DNA from: Nitrososphaerota archaeon
GTDB taxonomy: Archaea; Thermoproteota; Nitrososphaeria; Nitrososphaerales; UBA183
Reading direction: 5' to 3'
Assembly (NCBI GenBank): GCA_027886865.1
Contig: JAPCJR010000020.1
Location: forward strand, 1 to 39,158
DNA: 39,158 bases
Below the pieces are notes generated by a model. The model was not told where the DNA came from, ran no database searches, and was given only the letters and a program-made list of their open reading frames with translations. The translations under genes and the position numbers were made by a program. Positions 8,080-15,997 of this stretch are shown one piece after another. The number at the start of each line of letters is the position of its first letter. The stretch's first letter is position 1.

Positions 8080-9132
8080 ATGGGATACGCGCGATTCGTT
8101 ATAGGTAAAACGGTATCCTATGTCCTCGCGCTGTTCGCGGCAGTATCTCTTCTGTACGTGGGAATATATCCGACGCTTCAAAAGGTGATAGAAGGCTCGG
8201 CAGACCAGGCCGCAAGCGAATTCCAGAGGAACCTGGTGAAGACCCACTCCAGTCTCACACTCGCGGAGATTACGCAGGAGGTCGCTACCTTCAAGGCCTC
8301 ATATCTTGGCGCGTTCGGTTTCAATCAGCCCTTCCCCATCAAGTACGCTTTGCAGATGGTGAACCTATTCGAGTTCCATCTTGGGTCGGCCTTCTTTCTT
8401 CAAGCACCCAACGGCTCGAAGCAGGTTACCGACCTGATCATCGCGTATCTTCCGAATACGATTGTTCTTTTCACTACCGGGACGCTGCTAGTGGTCGCCA
8501 TAGGAGCGATCATCGGGCTGCTCGCGGCCAAGTCGGCGGGCGGCAAGCTCGACAGGTCTGTCCCGATAATCGCCGTCATACACTCGAGCATACCAGCGTT
8601 TTGGATAGGGGCCATCCTCATAGCATATTTCGCCTATTCGCTCAACGTGCTCCCCTCAGGGGGGATCTCTTCCGTCCCTCCGCCGACCGGGATACTCCCG
8701 AATTTCGTTGACTTCCTTGCGCACCTTACGCTTCCCCTGTTATCTTTCTTCATCGTGTCCGTGGGAGGGTTCGCTTACGTCGTTCGAAGCCTCGTCGTCT
8801 CCACTATGGGGGAGGACTTTGTCACGACGGCGAGGGCGAGAGGGATGACCGAGCGCAGGTTGCTCTTCAAACACGTCCTGAGAACTGCGTCGCCTGGAAT
8901 AGCGACACAATCGATTCTCGCCGTCGCGGGTTCGTTCGGTGGAGCGATCGTGCTAGAGGTCGTCTTCAGATGGCCGGGGCTTGGCTTCCTGACCTTCGCC
9001 GCCATCATCCAGAACGACCTCCCCGTTATCGTCGGTTCGACATTTGTGCTCACAATCATCTTGTTTCTGGGCTTGTACATCGGCGAGTTGACGTACGGTT
9101 TCCTCGACCCGAGAATCAAGGCCGGAGAATGA
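8080..9132 (+). CDS. dppB: peptide ABC transporter permease, DppB/OppB type
   Basis: This 350-residue integral membrane protein is one half of the translocation pore. TM1 (about residues 5-30) is followed by an external segment of roughly 90 residues. Five more helices form the BPD_transp_1 core. The cytoplasmic coupling loop is seen in FVTTARARGMTERRLLFKHVLR (EAA motif, about residues 245-270). The C-terminal YGFLDPRIK is typical of DppB. The ATG at 8080 is chosen because a TATA box sits at the right distance; an upstream ATG at 8026 would precede the promoter. Seven bases separate it from the next permease. Confidence 0.93.
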   Translation: MGYARFVIGKTVSYVLALFAAVSLLYVGIYPTLQKVIEGSADQAASEFQRNLVKTHSSLTLAEITQEVATFKASYLGAFGFNQPFPIKYALQMVNLFEFHLGSAFFLQAPNGSKQVTDLIIAYLPNTIVLFTTGTLLVVAIGAIIGLLAAKSAGGKLDRSVPIIAVIHSSIPAFWIGAILIAYFAYSLNVLPSGGISSVPPPTGILPNFVDFLAHLTLPLLSFFIVSVGGFAYVVRSLVVSTMGEDFVTTARARGMTERRLLFKHVLRTASPGIATQSILAVAGSFGGAIVLEVVFRWPGLGFLTFAAIIQNDLPVIVGSTFVLTIILFLGLYIGELTYGFLDPRIKAGE

Positions 9133-9139
9133 TAACAGC

Positions 9140-10501
9140 ATGGAGACCGCTAACGTCGAAAGAAGCTACGCCCGAGAATTCCTGAAATCGCGTTCAGGGG
9201 TCATAGGTCTAGTCCTCCTCGTGCTGCTGCTAGCCACCTCTCTGTATGTAGTGATCGCAATTCCGCAGTCGGAGGCCTACAAATGGGACAATCCATCGGA
9301 ATGGACGAACTATCCCGCGGCAGTCCCGCCGGTCTGGGTGAACTACTTCGGGGTCGATGCGCCCCAGACGGCCAGTTATGCGCTGAACGGGTGGTCCGGA
9401 TCGAGCGGCGGCGCGGCCTACACCAGCTCCGTCACGATCGACTGGGACCACGCCGTGACCCCGAGCAATCTCGTTCTCACTCCGACGTTTAGCGGGACCG
9501 CCTATGAGATGGTGCTTCTCTGGACCAAACCGGACGGCAGCACGGTGCAGGTCGCAGTGTCGTCACCAACCTCAGGCAATTCCTACACGCTCACCTCGGC
9601 CCCCGTAGACCAGGCGCTCGGCCAGTACATCCAGAAGCAGACCAACACATACCTTACTACTGTAGGGCCGGACCAGGAGCTGGCGGCCCTGTTCAACCAT
9701 GACGGCCCGGGCCTCCTCAACGGCACTGTGCAGAAGGGTACATACTCGGTCACCGTTCAGATGGTGGGCTCCCAGGGTCTCACGCCTTCGGCCTCTTCGA
9801 TATCTCTTGTGGGCGACTCCTATGGAACGATGGGGACTGACAGTTTCGGAAGGCCGATTGACCTCGGGGTCCTCGCGGGCCTCCCGTGGGCGCTTGAAAT
9901 CGGGATCATTGCGTCCGTCATATCGGTCATAGGCGGGATAATATGGGGCGGCCTCTCCGGCTTCTACGGAGGATGGAGGGACAAGGTGATGTCGTGGGGG
10001 ACGCTGGTGATACTGGCCATCCCGGGCCTAGCGTTCATCATAGCCATATCCTATAGCGTCCAGCTCACGCTCTTGAACGAAGCCCTGATCATAGCCGCCC
10101 TGTCTTGGCCGGGTTTCGCGATAATCGCTCGCACCGTCACGCTGTCCATAAGGGCGCAAACATACGTAGAGGCGGACAGGGCCATGGGGATCTCCTCGAC
10201 TCGCATCTTCTTCGCACACTTCCTGCCGAGACTGACCCCTGTCACGATAGCCTTCACGGCTCTGAGCATATCCGGGGTCATCATACTCGGCGAGACGCTC
10301 GCTTTCCTCGGGATAGGACCGGGCAACGTGATAACATGGGGAGGAATCCTGAACGACGCGATCACATTCGACGCTTCCTTTCACGGATGGTGGTGGTGGA
10401 CGCTCTTCCCCGGGATAATGATCGTCGTAGCGTCGATCCCGTTCGTGCTCGTGGGGTTCGCCCTCGACCGCGTGGTTGCACCGAGGGTAAGCGCCAAATG
10501 A
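9140..10501 (+). CDS. dppC: peptide ABC transporter permease, DppC/OppC type, with large external insertion
   Basis: This is the second pore subunit. At 453 residues it is much longer than the usual 270-310. After TM1 (about 16-38) comes an extracytoplasmic region of roughly 190 residues, rich in Ser/Thr, Gly and Trp. The segment GTDSFGRP (about 231-238) then re-enters the standard family layout. In bacterial homologues this GTD..GRD motif follows TM1 closely. The EAA loop reads YVEADRAMGISSTRIFFAHFLPRL in outline (about 340-363), and the last helix ends in VLVGFALDRVVAP. The stop codon overlaps the next ATG in an ATGA arrangement, which implies translational coupling. The insertion may dock the tethered binding protein; that is inference. 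Confidence 0.9.
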   Translation: METANVERSYAREFLKSRSGVIGLVLLVLLLATSLYVVIAIPQSEAYKWDNPSEWTNYPAAVPPVWVNYFGVDAPQTASYALNGWSGSSGGAAYTSSVTIDWDHAVTPSNLVLTPTFSGTAYEMVLLWTKPDGSTVQVAVSSPTSGNSYTLTSAPVDQALGQYIQKQTNTYLTTVGPDQELAALFNHDGPGLLNGTVQKGTYSVTVQMVGSQGLTPSASSISLVGDSYGTMGTDSFGRPIDLGVLAGLPWALEIGIIASVISVIGGIIWGGLSGFYGGWRDKVMSWGTLVILAIPGLAFIIAISYSVQLTLLNEALIIAALSWPGFAIIARTVTLSIRAQTYVEADRAMGISSTRIFFAHFLPRLTPVTIAFTALSISGVIILGETLAFLGIGPGNVITWGGILNDAITFDASFHGWWWWTLFPGIMIVVASIPFVLVGFALDRVVAPRVSAK

Positions 10502-11436
10502 CCGCAGTCCTTGAAGCCAAGGGGCTCAAGATCTATTACTCATCGGCCCGCGGAGACGTCAGGGCCGTGGAAGACGTCAACCTCGAGGTCGGAAGCAAGG
10601 AGATCGTGGGCCTAGCAGGCGAGAGCGGCTCGGGAAAGAGCACCCTAGCCCTAGGCATGATGAGGCTGATCACGACACCTGGGAGGGTCGTAGGGGGCGA
10701 AGTCAACTTCGAGGGTACCAACATCCTGACCGTTCCAGAAGAAAAGTTCCGCAGGGACTACAGGTGGAGCAAGATGGCTATGGTGTTCCAGGGATCGATG
10801 AACGGGTTCACTCCTGTCTTCACGATCGGCAACCAGATCGACGAGGTTCTGAAGATACACGGTAGGGAAGGGGGGGATGCCGCGGTCAGAAAGCTGCTGG
10901 AGACGGTCGACCTCGACGACAGCATCGCGAGGCGTTACCCTCACGAGCTGTCAGGAGGACAGAAGCAACGAGCGTTCATAGCGATGGCTCTGGCTCTTGA
11001 GCCAAAGATGCTCTTTGCCGACGAGCCAACGACGGCACTCGACGTGATCACGCAGGTCAACGTGATTAACCTGCTCAAGCGGCTAAGGAGGGAGATGGGT
11101 ATCTCGATTCTTCTCATCACCCACGACCTCGCGCTTCTCTCAGAGGTCGTCGACACCGCATACATCATGTACTCTGGAAGGATCGTGGAGGACGGACCGG
11201 CGAAGACCATCTTCACCAAGCCCAAGCATCCTTACACCCAAGGGCTGATCGCGGCCACACCGACGCTTAGTAGTACGGAAATAAGGGGCATGCCGGGTTT
11301 CATGCCCGACCTTGCCCACCCGCTGGAAATGTGCAGTTTCAGTCCGAGGTGCTCATATGTGATGGACATCTGCAGGAAGGAAAGACCCAAGCTCAAGAGG
11401 ACCGATGGAGAAGACGTTGCCTGCTGGCTCTACTGA
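10498..11436 (+). CDS. dppD: peptide ABC transporter ATPase, DppD/OppD type
   Basis: This 312-residue nucleotide-binding subunit has Walker A GESGSGKSTL (about residues 41-50), Q-loop VFQGSMNGFTP, signature LSGGQKQR and Walker B LFADEPTTALD with the switch His in LLITHDLALL. The C-terminal oligopeptide/dipeptide-ATPase extension carries four cysteines (CSFSPRC, then MDIC, then VACWLY). This Cys pattern is common in the family and binds a 4Fe-4S cluster in some structurally known members. The start is the ATG at 10498, overlapping the dppC stop. The frame extends far upstream but that part is a shadow of dppC. Confidence 0.94.
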   Translation: MTAVLEAKGLKIYYSSARGDVRAVEDVNLEVGSKEIVGLAGESGSGKSTLALGMMRLITTPGRVVGGEVNFEGTNILTVPEEKFRRDYRWSKMAMVFQGSMNGFTPVFTIGNQIDEVLKIHGREGGDAAVRKLLETVDLDDSIARRYPHELSGGQKQRAFIAMALALEPKMLFADEPTTALDVITQVNVINLLKRLRREMGISILLITHDLALLSEVVDTAYIMYSGRIVEDGPAKTIFTKPKHPYTQGLIAATPTLSSTEIRGMPGFMPDLAHPLEMCSFSPRCSYVMDICRKERPKLKRTDGEDVACWLY

Positions 11437-12415
11437 CGACCATACCGAAAGGGTGCTGCGGACCGAGGACGTCAGGGTGTTCTTCACGAAAGGAGGCTTC
11501 CTACAGAAACCCTCGGTGGTGAAGGCGGTCGACGGCGTCACGCTGAACGTGGGTCGCGGGGAAATCGTCGCCCTGGTGGGGGAGAGCGGCTCTGGGAAGA
11601 CCACCCTCGGGAGGGCGGCGATAGGACTCAACAGGCCGACCAGCGGCTCCGTGTTCCTCATGGATGGGACAGAGGAGAACATCGGGACAGCCAGGGGGAA
11701 TCGCTGGAAGCTGTTGCGGAAGAAGCTTCAGGTCATCTTCCAGGACCCCTTCTCATCCATCGACCCAAACATGCGCGTGTACGACGCCCTCAGGATACCG
11801 CTGGCTGCGCAGGGCGTCAAGGGGAAGGGGGAGATTCGTGCAAAGATCGACGACGTAATGAAGAGAGTAGGCCTGCCGCCTCAGATTATCAACAACTACG
11901 TTTTCCAGCTCTCAGGAGGCCAGCGCCAGAGGATCGGCATAGCGAGGGTCCTGCTCTTCGACCCCGTGCTTGTCGTCGCAGACGAGCCCGTCTCCATGCT
12001 GGACGCTTCCCTCAAAGGAGACATCCTCCACATCATCGAAAAGGAGTCGAAGGAGAACAAGGTCGCGTTCCTGTTCATCACGCACGACATGGCGATTGCA
12101 AAAGTGGTCGCCGACAGGATTGCGGTCATGTACCTCGGCAAGATAGTCGAGGTCGGGCCGGCTGACGCAATAATTCTAGACCCGCTGCATCCATACACCA
12201 AAGCGATGCTGCAAGCCTCCCCGGTGATCGACCCATCCGTGAAGGACGAAATCAGGAAGGTAAACATCATAGGGGAACTGGCCAAGTCTACTTCTCACCC
12301 GACGGGGTGCAAGTTCCATCCCCGCTGTCCCTACATGATGGAGGTCTGCAAGGAGAAGGAACCGCCGTTGCTGGAGGTGAAGCCGGGCCACTTCGTCGCC
12401 TGCTGGCTCTTCTGA
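11405..12415 (+). CDS. dppF: peptide ABC transporter ATPase, DppF/OppF type
   Basis: The partner ATPase (336 residues) forms the heterodimeric motor with DppD. It shows Walker A GESGSGKTTLGR, Q-loop IFQDPFSSIDPN, signature LSGGQRQRIG, Walker B VVADEPVSMLDAS and switch FITHDMAI. The C-terminus repeats the four-Cys extension (GCKFHPRCPY, MEVCKE, ACWLF). The ATG at 11405 overlaps dppD by 32 bp; a GTG at 11453, just after the dppD stop, would remove the overlap and still keep the whole cassette. The last base of the stop abuts the stop of the convergent small membrane protein gene. Family certain, start less so. Confidence 0.93.
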   Translation: MEKTLPAGSTDDHTERVLRTEDVRVFFTKGGFLQKPSVVKAVDGVTLNVGRGEIVALVGESGSGKTTLGRAAIGLNRPTSGSVFLMDGTEENIGTARGNRWKLLRKKLQVIFQDPFSSIDPNMRVYDALRIPLAAQGVKGKGEIRAKIDDVMKRVGLPPQIINNYVFQLSGGQRQRIGIARVLLFDPVLVVADEPVSMLDASLKGDILHIIEKESKENKVAFLFITHDMAIAKVVADRIAVMYLGKIVEVGPADAIILDPLHPYTKAMLQASPVIDPSVKDEIRKVNIIGELAKSTSHPTGCKFHPRCPYMMEVCKEKEPPLLEVKPGHFVACWLF

Positions 12416-12598
12416 TCAGGCCGCCTCGCCGAGATAGTCTATCACGCCCCTCAGCGCGACGACCGCCCCCGCTATCGCGAGCGCGAAGGAGATGATCAGG
12501 ACGAAGATTGACTGGAGGGCGCTTCCGGCCAGGTCCAGCACAATCGCACCAACCAGGAGGAGGACGCCGATTGAGATTGCCTGGGTTGCGCGGTTCAT
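12416..12598 (-). CDS. 60-residue two-helix membrane protein (unknown)
   Basis: The short protein is almost entirely hydrophobic: helix one about residues 8-28, helix two about 31-52, then a short acidic tail. Its ATG overlaps the TGA of the preceding membrane protein gene by 4 bp, so the two are probably translated together. I recognise no family. Its reality is supported by the ATGA coupling and by its fitting exactly up to the dppF stop codon. Confidence 0.6.
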   Translation of the reverse strand: MNRATQAISIGVLLLVGAIVLDLAGSALQSIFVLIISFALAIAGAVVALRGVIDYLGEAA

Positions 12599-12930
12599 CC
12601 GGATTGTGCGCCCGGAACGCTAACTGGACCTTCGGAGCCCGGGGGCAGCGCCCGCCTCCGCCTGAGGAGCCCCCAAGCGAAACTTGCGTCGACCACGACG
12701 GCAACGACGAGGATCACCTGCAACCAGTCCACGGTGAGGAGCCCCTGGATTGAGTCGGTGCCCTGGACGGCGGAGGTGATGTAGGAGAGCGGGTAGTAGG
12801 CGGTGTTCGCGGTGAACCCCATTTCGTGCCAGTACGCGATCCTTGCCACGCGGTCGTTGTAGACAAGGGCAGCGAGGATTATCGCGACCCCGTTGAAGAC
12901 TGCGAGGTTGATGAGCGAGGTGAGCTTCAA
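12595..12930 (-). CDS. 111-residue membrane protein (unknown)
   Basis: A hydrophobic N-terminal helix (about residues 5-24), an aromatic-rich middle segment (TANTAYYPLSYI) and a second helix (about 67-90) ending in GLLRRRRALPPG give a two-TM topology with a basic cytoplasmic tail. The TTG start is supported by a TATA box 27 bp upstream, predicting a leaderless transcript. It is co-transcribed with the 60-residue protein and diverges from the signal peptidase gene. No function can be assigned; a helper of the neighbouring signal peptidase is possible only from position. Confidence 0.6.
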   Translation of the reverse strand: MKLTSLINLAVFNGVAIILAALVYNDRVARIAYWHEMGFTANTAYYPLSYITSAVQGTDSIQGLLTVDWLQVILVVAVVVDASFAWGLLRRRRALPPGSEGPVSVPGAQSG

Positions 12931-12951
12931 CTGCGAGTCTCGTCGACCCGT

Positions 12952-12962
12952 CTTTACTTAAG
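12952..12962 (-). promoter_or_regulatory. TATA box for the small membrane protein pair
   Basis: CTTAAGTAAAG on the minus strand is centred 27 bp before the TTG start at 12930. Confidence 0.5.
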
Positions 12963-12978
12963 AGTTCTCGGTCCGCGA

Positions 12979-12987
12979 CCTTTAACA
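12979..12987 (+). promoter_or_regulatory. TATA box for the signal peptidase gene
   Basis: CCTTTAACA is centred near 12983. Initiation 26 bp on would fall at about 13009, which slightly favours the in-frame TTG at 13013 over the GTG at 13004. Confidence 0.4.
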
Positions 12988-13003
12988 ACCAAGCGGACGA
13001 TGC

Positions 13004-13582
13004 GTGGCCGTTTTGAGTTCCGGCTCCAAGGCCTCAAGGGCGTTGGTCTACGCCGTCGTGATACTTTTGGTGGTCGCCGGGGCATCCTTCCTGATCAACA
13101 GCAGGGTCGGGGGGATACAGGTCTATGACGTCTACCCCACAAGCAGCATGCTCCCGACGCTGGAGGTCGGGGACCTCGTGGTCGTCCAGAGCGTCCCCTA
13201 TTCTAGCCTCCACATCGGGGACGTCATCGTGTTCGCCGAGCCGAGCGAAGGCGGAGGGTGCTTGGATGTCGTGATAGTGCACAGAATCGTGAACATCACC
13301 GCCCTGGGAATCTACACGCAGGGGGACAACAGGTTCACCAACCCCAGGGCGGACGAGCCGCTGAGCTGGCCTCCTGTGCCCGCGAGCTGCGTCAAGGGGG
13401 AGGTCATGATCGGCCTTCCTTATCTCGGGCAGATCTCCGAGGCGTTCCCGCCCCCGTTGAACTACATCCTGGTCGCGATAATCATCATAGTGGTATTCAT
13501 GATCGAACTGGTGGGCGGCGACAACAAGAAGGAGGAGAAGGCCCCGGAACCAGCGAAACCGGAAACCGCGCCCGCAGTTTAA
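13004..13582 (+). CDS. archaeal/ER-type signal peptidase I (Sec11-like)
   Basis: This membrane protease removes Sec signal peptides outside the cytoplasmic membrane. The 192-residue protein has an N-terminal helix (about 14-31), then the box TSSMLPTLEVGD with nucleophile Ser48. The box IVHRI supplies His93, the general base of archaeal and eukaryotic ER enzymes in place of the bacterial Lys. A GDN box (TQGDNRFTNP) follows, then a C-terminal helix (about 148-168) and a charged tail rich in Lys, Glu and Pro. Two TMs flanking the catalytic domain is usual for archaea. The start is GTG at 13004 or TTG at 13013. Its stop codon overlaps the first TATA box of the TBP gene. Confidence 0.92.
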   Translation: MAVLSSGSKASRALVYAVVILLVVAGASFLINSRVGGIQVYDVYPTSSMLPTLEVGDLVVVQSVPYSSLHIGDVIVFAEPSEGGGCLDVVIVHRIVNITALGIYTQGDNRFTNPRADEPLSWPPVPASCVKGEVMIGLPYLGQISEAFPPPLNYILVAIIIIVVFMIELVGGDNKKEEKAPEPAKPETAPAV

Positions 13583-13596
13583 ATACCTTTTAAATA
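13578..13596 (+). promoter_or_regulatory. tandem TATA boxes upstream of tbp
   Basis: Two identical TTTAAATA octamers lie at 13578-13585 and 13589-13596, 11 bp apart, or about one helical turn. The downstream copy is centred about 30 bp before the ATG at 13622. The upstream copy overlaps the signal peptidase stop codon. Confidence 0.6.
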
Positions 13597-13621
13597 GCGC
13601 ACGAAATCTTGCGCCCGACTG

Positions 13622-14179
13622 ATGCCTCAGACCAAGGCCATAGTCAGCATCGAGAACGTGGTCGCCTCTGCCTCGATCAACCAGAAGGTTGACCTGAACC
13701 AGATAACGAAGAACTTCGTCGACGTAGAGTACCACCCAGAGCAGTTTCCCGGCCTCGTCTTCAGGCTGAAGACGCCCAAGACAGCGACCCTGATATTCAG
13801 TTCGGGGAAGATGGTCTGCACCGGCGCCAAGTCCGAGGACCTGGCAAGGAAGGCGGTCAACGAAGTAGTGAGGAGGCTGAGGAAGGGAGGCATTCCGGTC
13901 AAGAACGAGGCGGAGATTCAGATCCAGAATATTGTGGCGTCCGCGAACCTGGGAGGGAAGGTGCACCTCGAGGAGGCGGCGAGGCAGCTCCCCAAGTCCA
14001 TGTACGAGCCGGAGCAGTTCCCGGGCCTTATCCACAGGATGGCCGACCCGAAGACTGTGATACTCCTGTTCGCCTCCGGTAAGCTCGTGTGCACGGGGGC
14101 CAAGCACGAGAGCGAAGTCTACCGCGCGGTCAACAACCTTCATGTGCTACTGGAAGAGAAGAACCTGATGGTCTACTGA
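13622..14179 (+). CDS. tbp: TATA-box binding protein (TBP)
   Basis: TBP nucleates the archaeal transcription preinitiation complex with TFB. The 185 residues form two direct repeats of about 90. Repeat one has IENVVASASI, EQFPGLVFRL, PKTATLIFSSGK and MVCTGAKS. Repeat two has IQNIVASANL, EQFPGLIHRM, PKTVILLFASGK and LVCTGAKH. The DNA-intercalating Phe positions and the saddle-forming strands are intact. There is no long acidic C-terminal tail. The ATG start is preceded by twin TATA octamers. The 3' end overlaps pyrE by 7 bp. Confidence 0.97.
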   Translation: MPQTKAIVSIENVVASASINQKVDLNQITKNFVDVEYHPEQFPGLVFRLKTPKTATLIFSSGKMVCTGAKSEDLARKAVNEVVRRLRKGGIPVKNEAEIQIQNIVASANLGGKVHLEEAARQLPKSMYEPEQFPGLIHRMADPKTVILLFASGKLVCTGAKHESEVYRAVNNLHVLLEEKNLMVY

Positions 14180-14802
14180 TGTGCCGAGACTTGGGCCCTT
14201 ATCGCCTTCAACTCATCTGCTGATATCTCGTCCCTCTCGTGCAGGGTATGGACGAGTTCCAGTATGTCCGTCATCGGGTGCAAAACCACACCAGATTTCT
14301 TGAGGTTCGCCTTCGCTCCCTCGAGCCTGTCGATTAGGACGGCCACGTGCTTCACCTCGCCGCCCTCCTCTCTTATCGCTTCGACGCCTCCGAGGACAGA
14401 ATGGCCCGTGGTGATCACGTCGTCCATCACGAGCACTCGAGATCCCAGTTTCATCGTGCCCTCGATGCGCTTCTGCCTTCCGTAGTCCTTCGCCTCTTTC
14501 CTGACGTATATCATGGGCTTCTCAAGCTGTAGGGCTATCGGAGATGAGAAGGCGAGGCCGGCGGTGGGTATTCCAGCGATTACTTCGAATTTGTCTAGGC
14601 CGACATCGTTCTTGAGGAGCGCCGCATAAGCGTCGATTACATATCTGTAGGCGCCAGGATAGCTGGGGACCGCCCGAAGGTCCACGTAATACGAGCTGAG
14701 TCTTCCGCTCGCGAGTGTGAAGGTGCCTATTTGGAGCGCCCTAACCTTCACCAACACCATGGCGAGTTCCTCGACCAGCTTCTTCCTTCCTCTCCAGCTC
14801 AC
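14173..14802 (-). CDS. pyrE: orotate phosphoribosyltransferase
   Basis: OPRT joins orotate to PRPP to give OMP in pyrimidine synthesis. The 209-residue length is normal. The sequence shows GTFTLASGRLSSYYVDLR (orotate/PRPP contacts), IAGIPTAGLAFSSPIAL, the flexible catalytic loop VRKEAKDYGRQKRIEG and the PRPP-binding motif VLVMDDVITTGHS (about residues 129-141). The C-terminal 45 residues are helical. The start is GTG at 14802, supported by a TATA-like CCTTATTACA 27 bp upstream; a later in-frame ATG would remove the first helix. It converges on tbp with a 7-bp overlap. Confidence 0.95.
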   Translation of the reverse strand: MSWRGRKKLVEELAMVLVKVRALQIGTFTLASGRLSSYYVDLRAVPSYPGAYRYVIDAYAALLKNDVGLDKFEVIAGIPTAGLAFSSPIALQLEKPMIYVRKEAKDYGRQKRIEGTMKLGSRVLVMDDVITTGHSVLGGVEAIREEGGEVKHVAVLIDRLEGAKANLKKSGVVLHPMTDILELVHTLHERDEISADELKAIRAQVSAHQ

Positions 14803-14824
14803 GCTCCCTCAACTCCATCCGGCC

Positions 14825-14834
14825 TGTAATAAGG
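14825..14834 (-). promoter_or_regulatory. TATA box for pyrE
   Basis: CCTTATTACA on the minus strand is centred 27 bp before the GTG at 14802. Confidence 0.5.
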
Positions 14835-14902
14835 ACTATCGAACCGCTCGCTCGAGAAAAGGTTGATAGAAGCCGCGAAGGAGGGACTGGCAGGAACCGC
14901 GT

Positions 14903-15997
14903 TTGGAGATCTGGGTCCCGTATGGAGATGTGGAGTCGCTCTTGACGCTGCAGGCGGAGAACCTCGGAGAGCTGGTCGACCCCGCGCCCGAGGGGCACGC
15001 CGAAGAGCTATCACTGATCCTGAAGGAGCGGACGAAGGGGTTCGAGAGGCTCATCATCTGCGACAGCAAACCCACGACGCTCAAGCTGCTGAAGGCCCTC
15101 GCGCCGCACATACCCCAGGACAGCGCGCTCAAACTAAACGCGCCTTCCCCCAAGAGCGTAGAGGACGGCGTCCCCGGACTCAAGGGGCGCGTCACGAAGC
15201 TTTCGCCGCCGTCCGTCGCGTTCGCGTCAGGAGGCGCAGAGGTCAAGCTCCCGCCGGAACTGGCGCAGGGGAAGAACCTCTTCCTAGCCACAGGGGAGCC
15301 GGACCCGCTGTTCGGGTACTCTGACGCGCGGGTCGCCGCCGCGCTTTCGTACCTTACGGGGGCGAGGAGGGTGGCGTACGATGCCAGAGAAGGTGACGCG
15401 CCGGCATTCTTGCAAGATACCAAAGCCTACACGGCCCTGGTCTCGCTCCTGGAGGGCGCGCGCGAATCCAGCTACGTCACACTCATCACGAAGGGCGGCG
15501 AACCCGTCTCGATGATCGACGGAGGGGCGAAGGACGCGAAGGGTCACTTCTTCCAGCAGCAGCTCAACCCGGCAAAGGGCATCGCCGTCGGGGCGGGTGG
15601 GAGGGGCTATGACGACACCTTCTCGAGCCTGCTCCGGCTCGCTATGGGCACGCTGGGAGCCGTGAGGAAAGGAGGCGACGTGCTCCTGATCGGCGAGTGT
15701 AGGGAAGGGATAGGCTCCGACGCCCTCCAGATGCAGGCCCAAGGCAGGATCAGCGAGGGAAGCCTCCGTCGCGGCTTCTACGCCGACGGGATGGAGGAGA
15801 TCGGCTACCTGAAGAGGCTGAAGGACGACTACTCCGTCACGCTGCTCTCCTCGCTTCCGGACTTGTATGCGAGCGGGAGGTTCAAGTTTAGAGCCGCCAA
15901 GAGCGCCGGCGAGGCCCTGCAGAAGGTCTTCTCGTCGGCCGGGCGAGGCGCGAAGCTGCACGTCTTCACGCGCGCATCAGAGACGCTCCTTGCCTAG
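14903..15997 (+). CDS. LarA-like (lactate racemase-related) protein with degenerate catalytic motifs
   Basis: This 364-residue protein resembles nickel-pincer lactate racemase LarA in layout. The start WVPYGDVESLLTLQAENLGELV matches the LarA N-terminal pattern. The C-terminal half has VRKGGDVLLIGECREGIGSDA followed by a GYLKRLKDDYSVTLLSSLPD-like strand-helix unit, as in the DUF2088/LarA C-domain. However, the substrate-binding D-x-TRP-x-P motif reads ICDSKPTT. The usual GYSGG/GRKS region that carries the cofactor-linked Lys reads FGYSDARVAAAL (about residue 137), and no clear His cluster is visible. It is also shorter than typical LarA (about 420). A true racemase is therefore unlikely; a non-catalytic or altered relative is inferred. 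TTG start; the stop overlaps the convergent S2P-like gene by 4 bp. Confidence 0.62.
   Translation: MEIWVPYGDVESLLTLQAENLGELVDPAPEGHAEELSLILKERTKGFERLIICDSKPTTLKLLKALAPHIPQDSALKLNAPSPKSVEDGVPGLKGRVTKLSPPSVAFASGGAEVKLPPELAQGKNLFLATGEPDPLFGYSDARVAAALSYLTGARRVAYDAREGDAPAFLQDTKAYTALVSLLEGARESSYVTLITKGGEPVSMIDGGAKDAKGHFFQQQLNPAKGIAVGAGGRGYDDTFSSLLRLAMGTLGAVRKGGDVLLIGECREGIGSDALQMQAQGRISEGSLRRGFYADGMEEIGYLKRLKDDYSVTLLSSLPDLYASGRFKFRAAKSAGEALQKVFSSAGRGAKLHVFTRASETLLA

Noticed and set aside
13034..14143. 369-codon antisense frame across signal peptidase and TBP
   Set aside because: It crosses two well-identified genes and encodes an Arg/Asp/His-rich string without fold signals.
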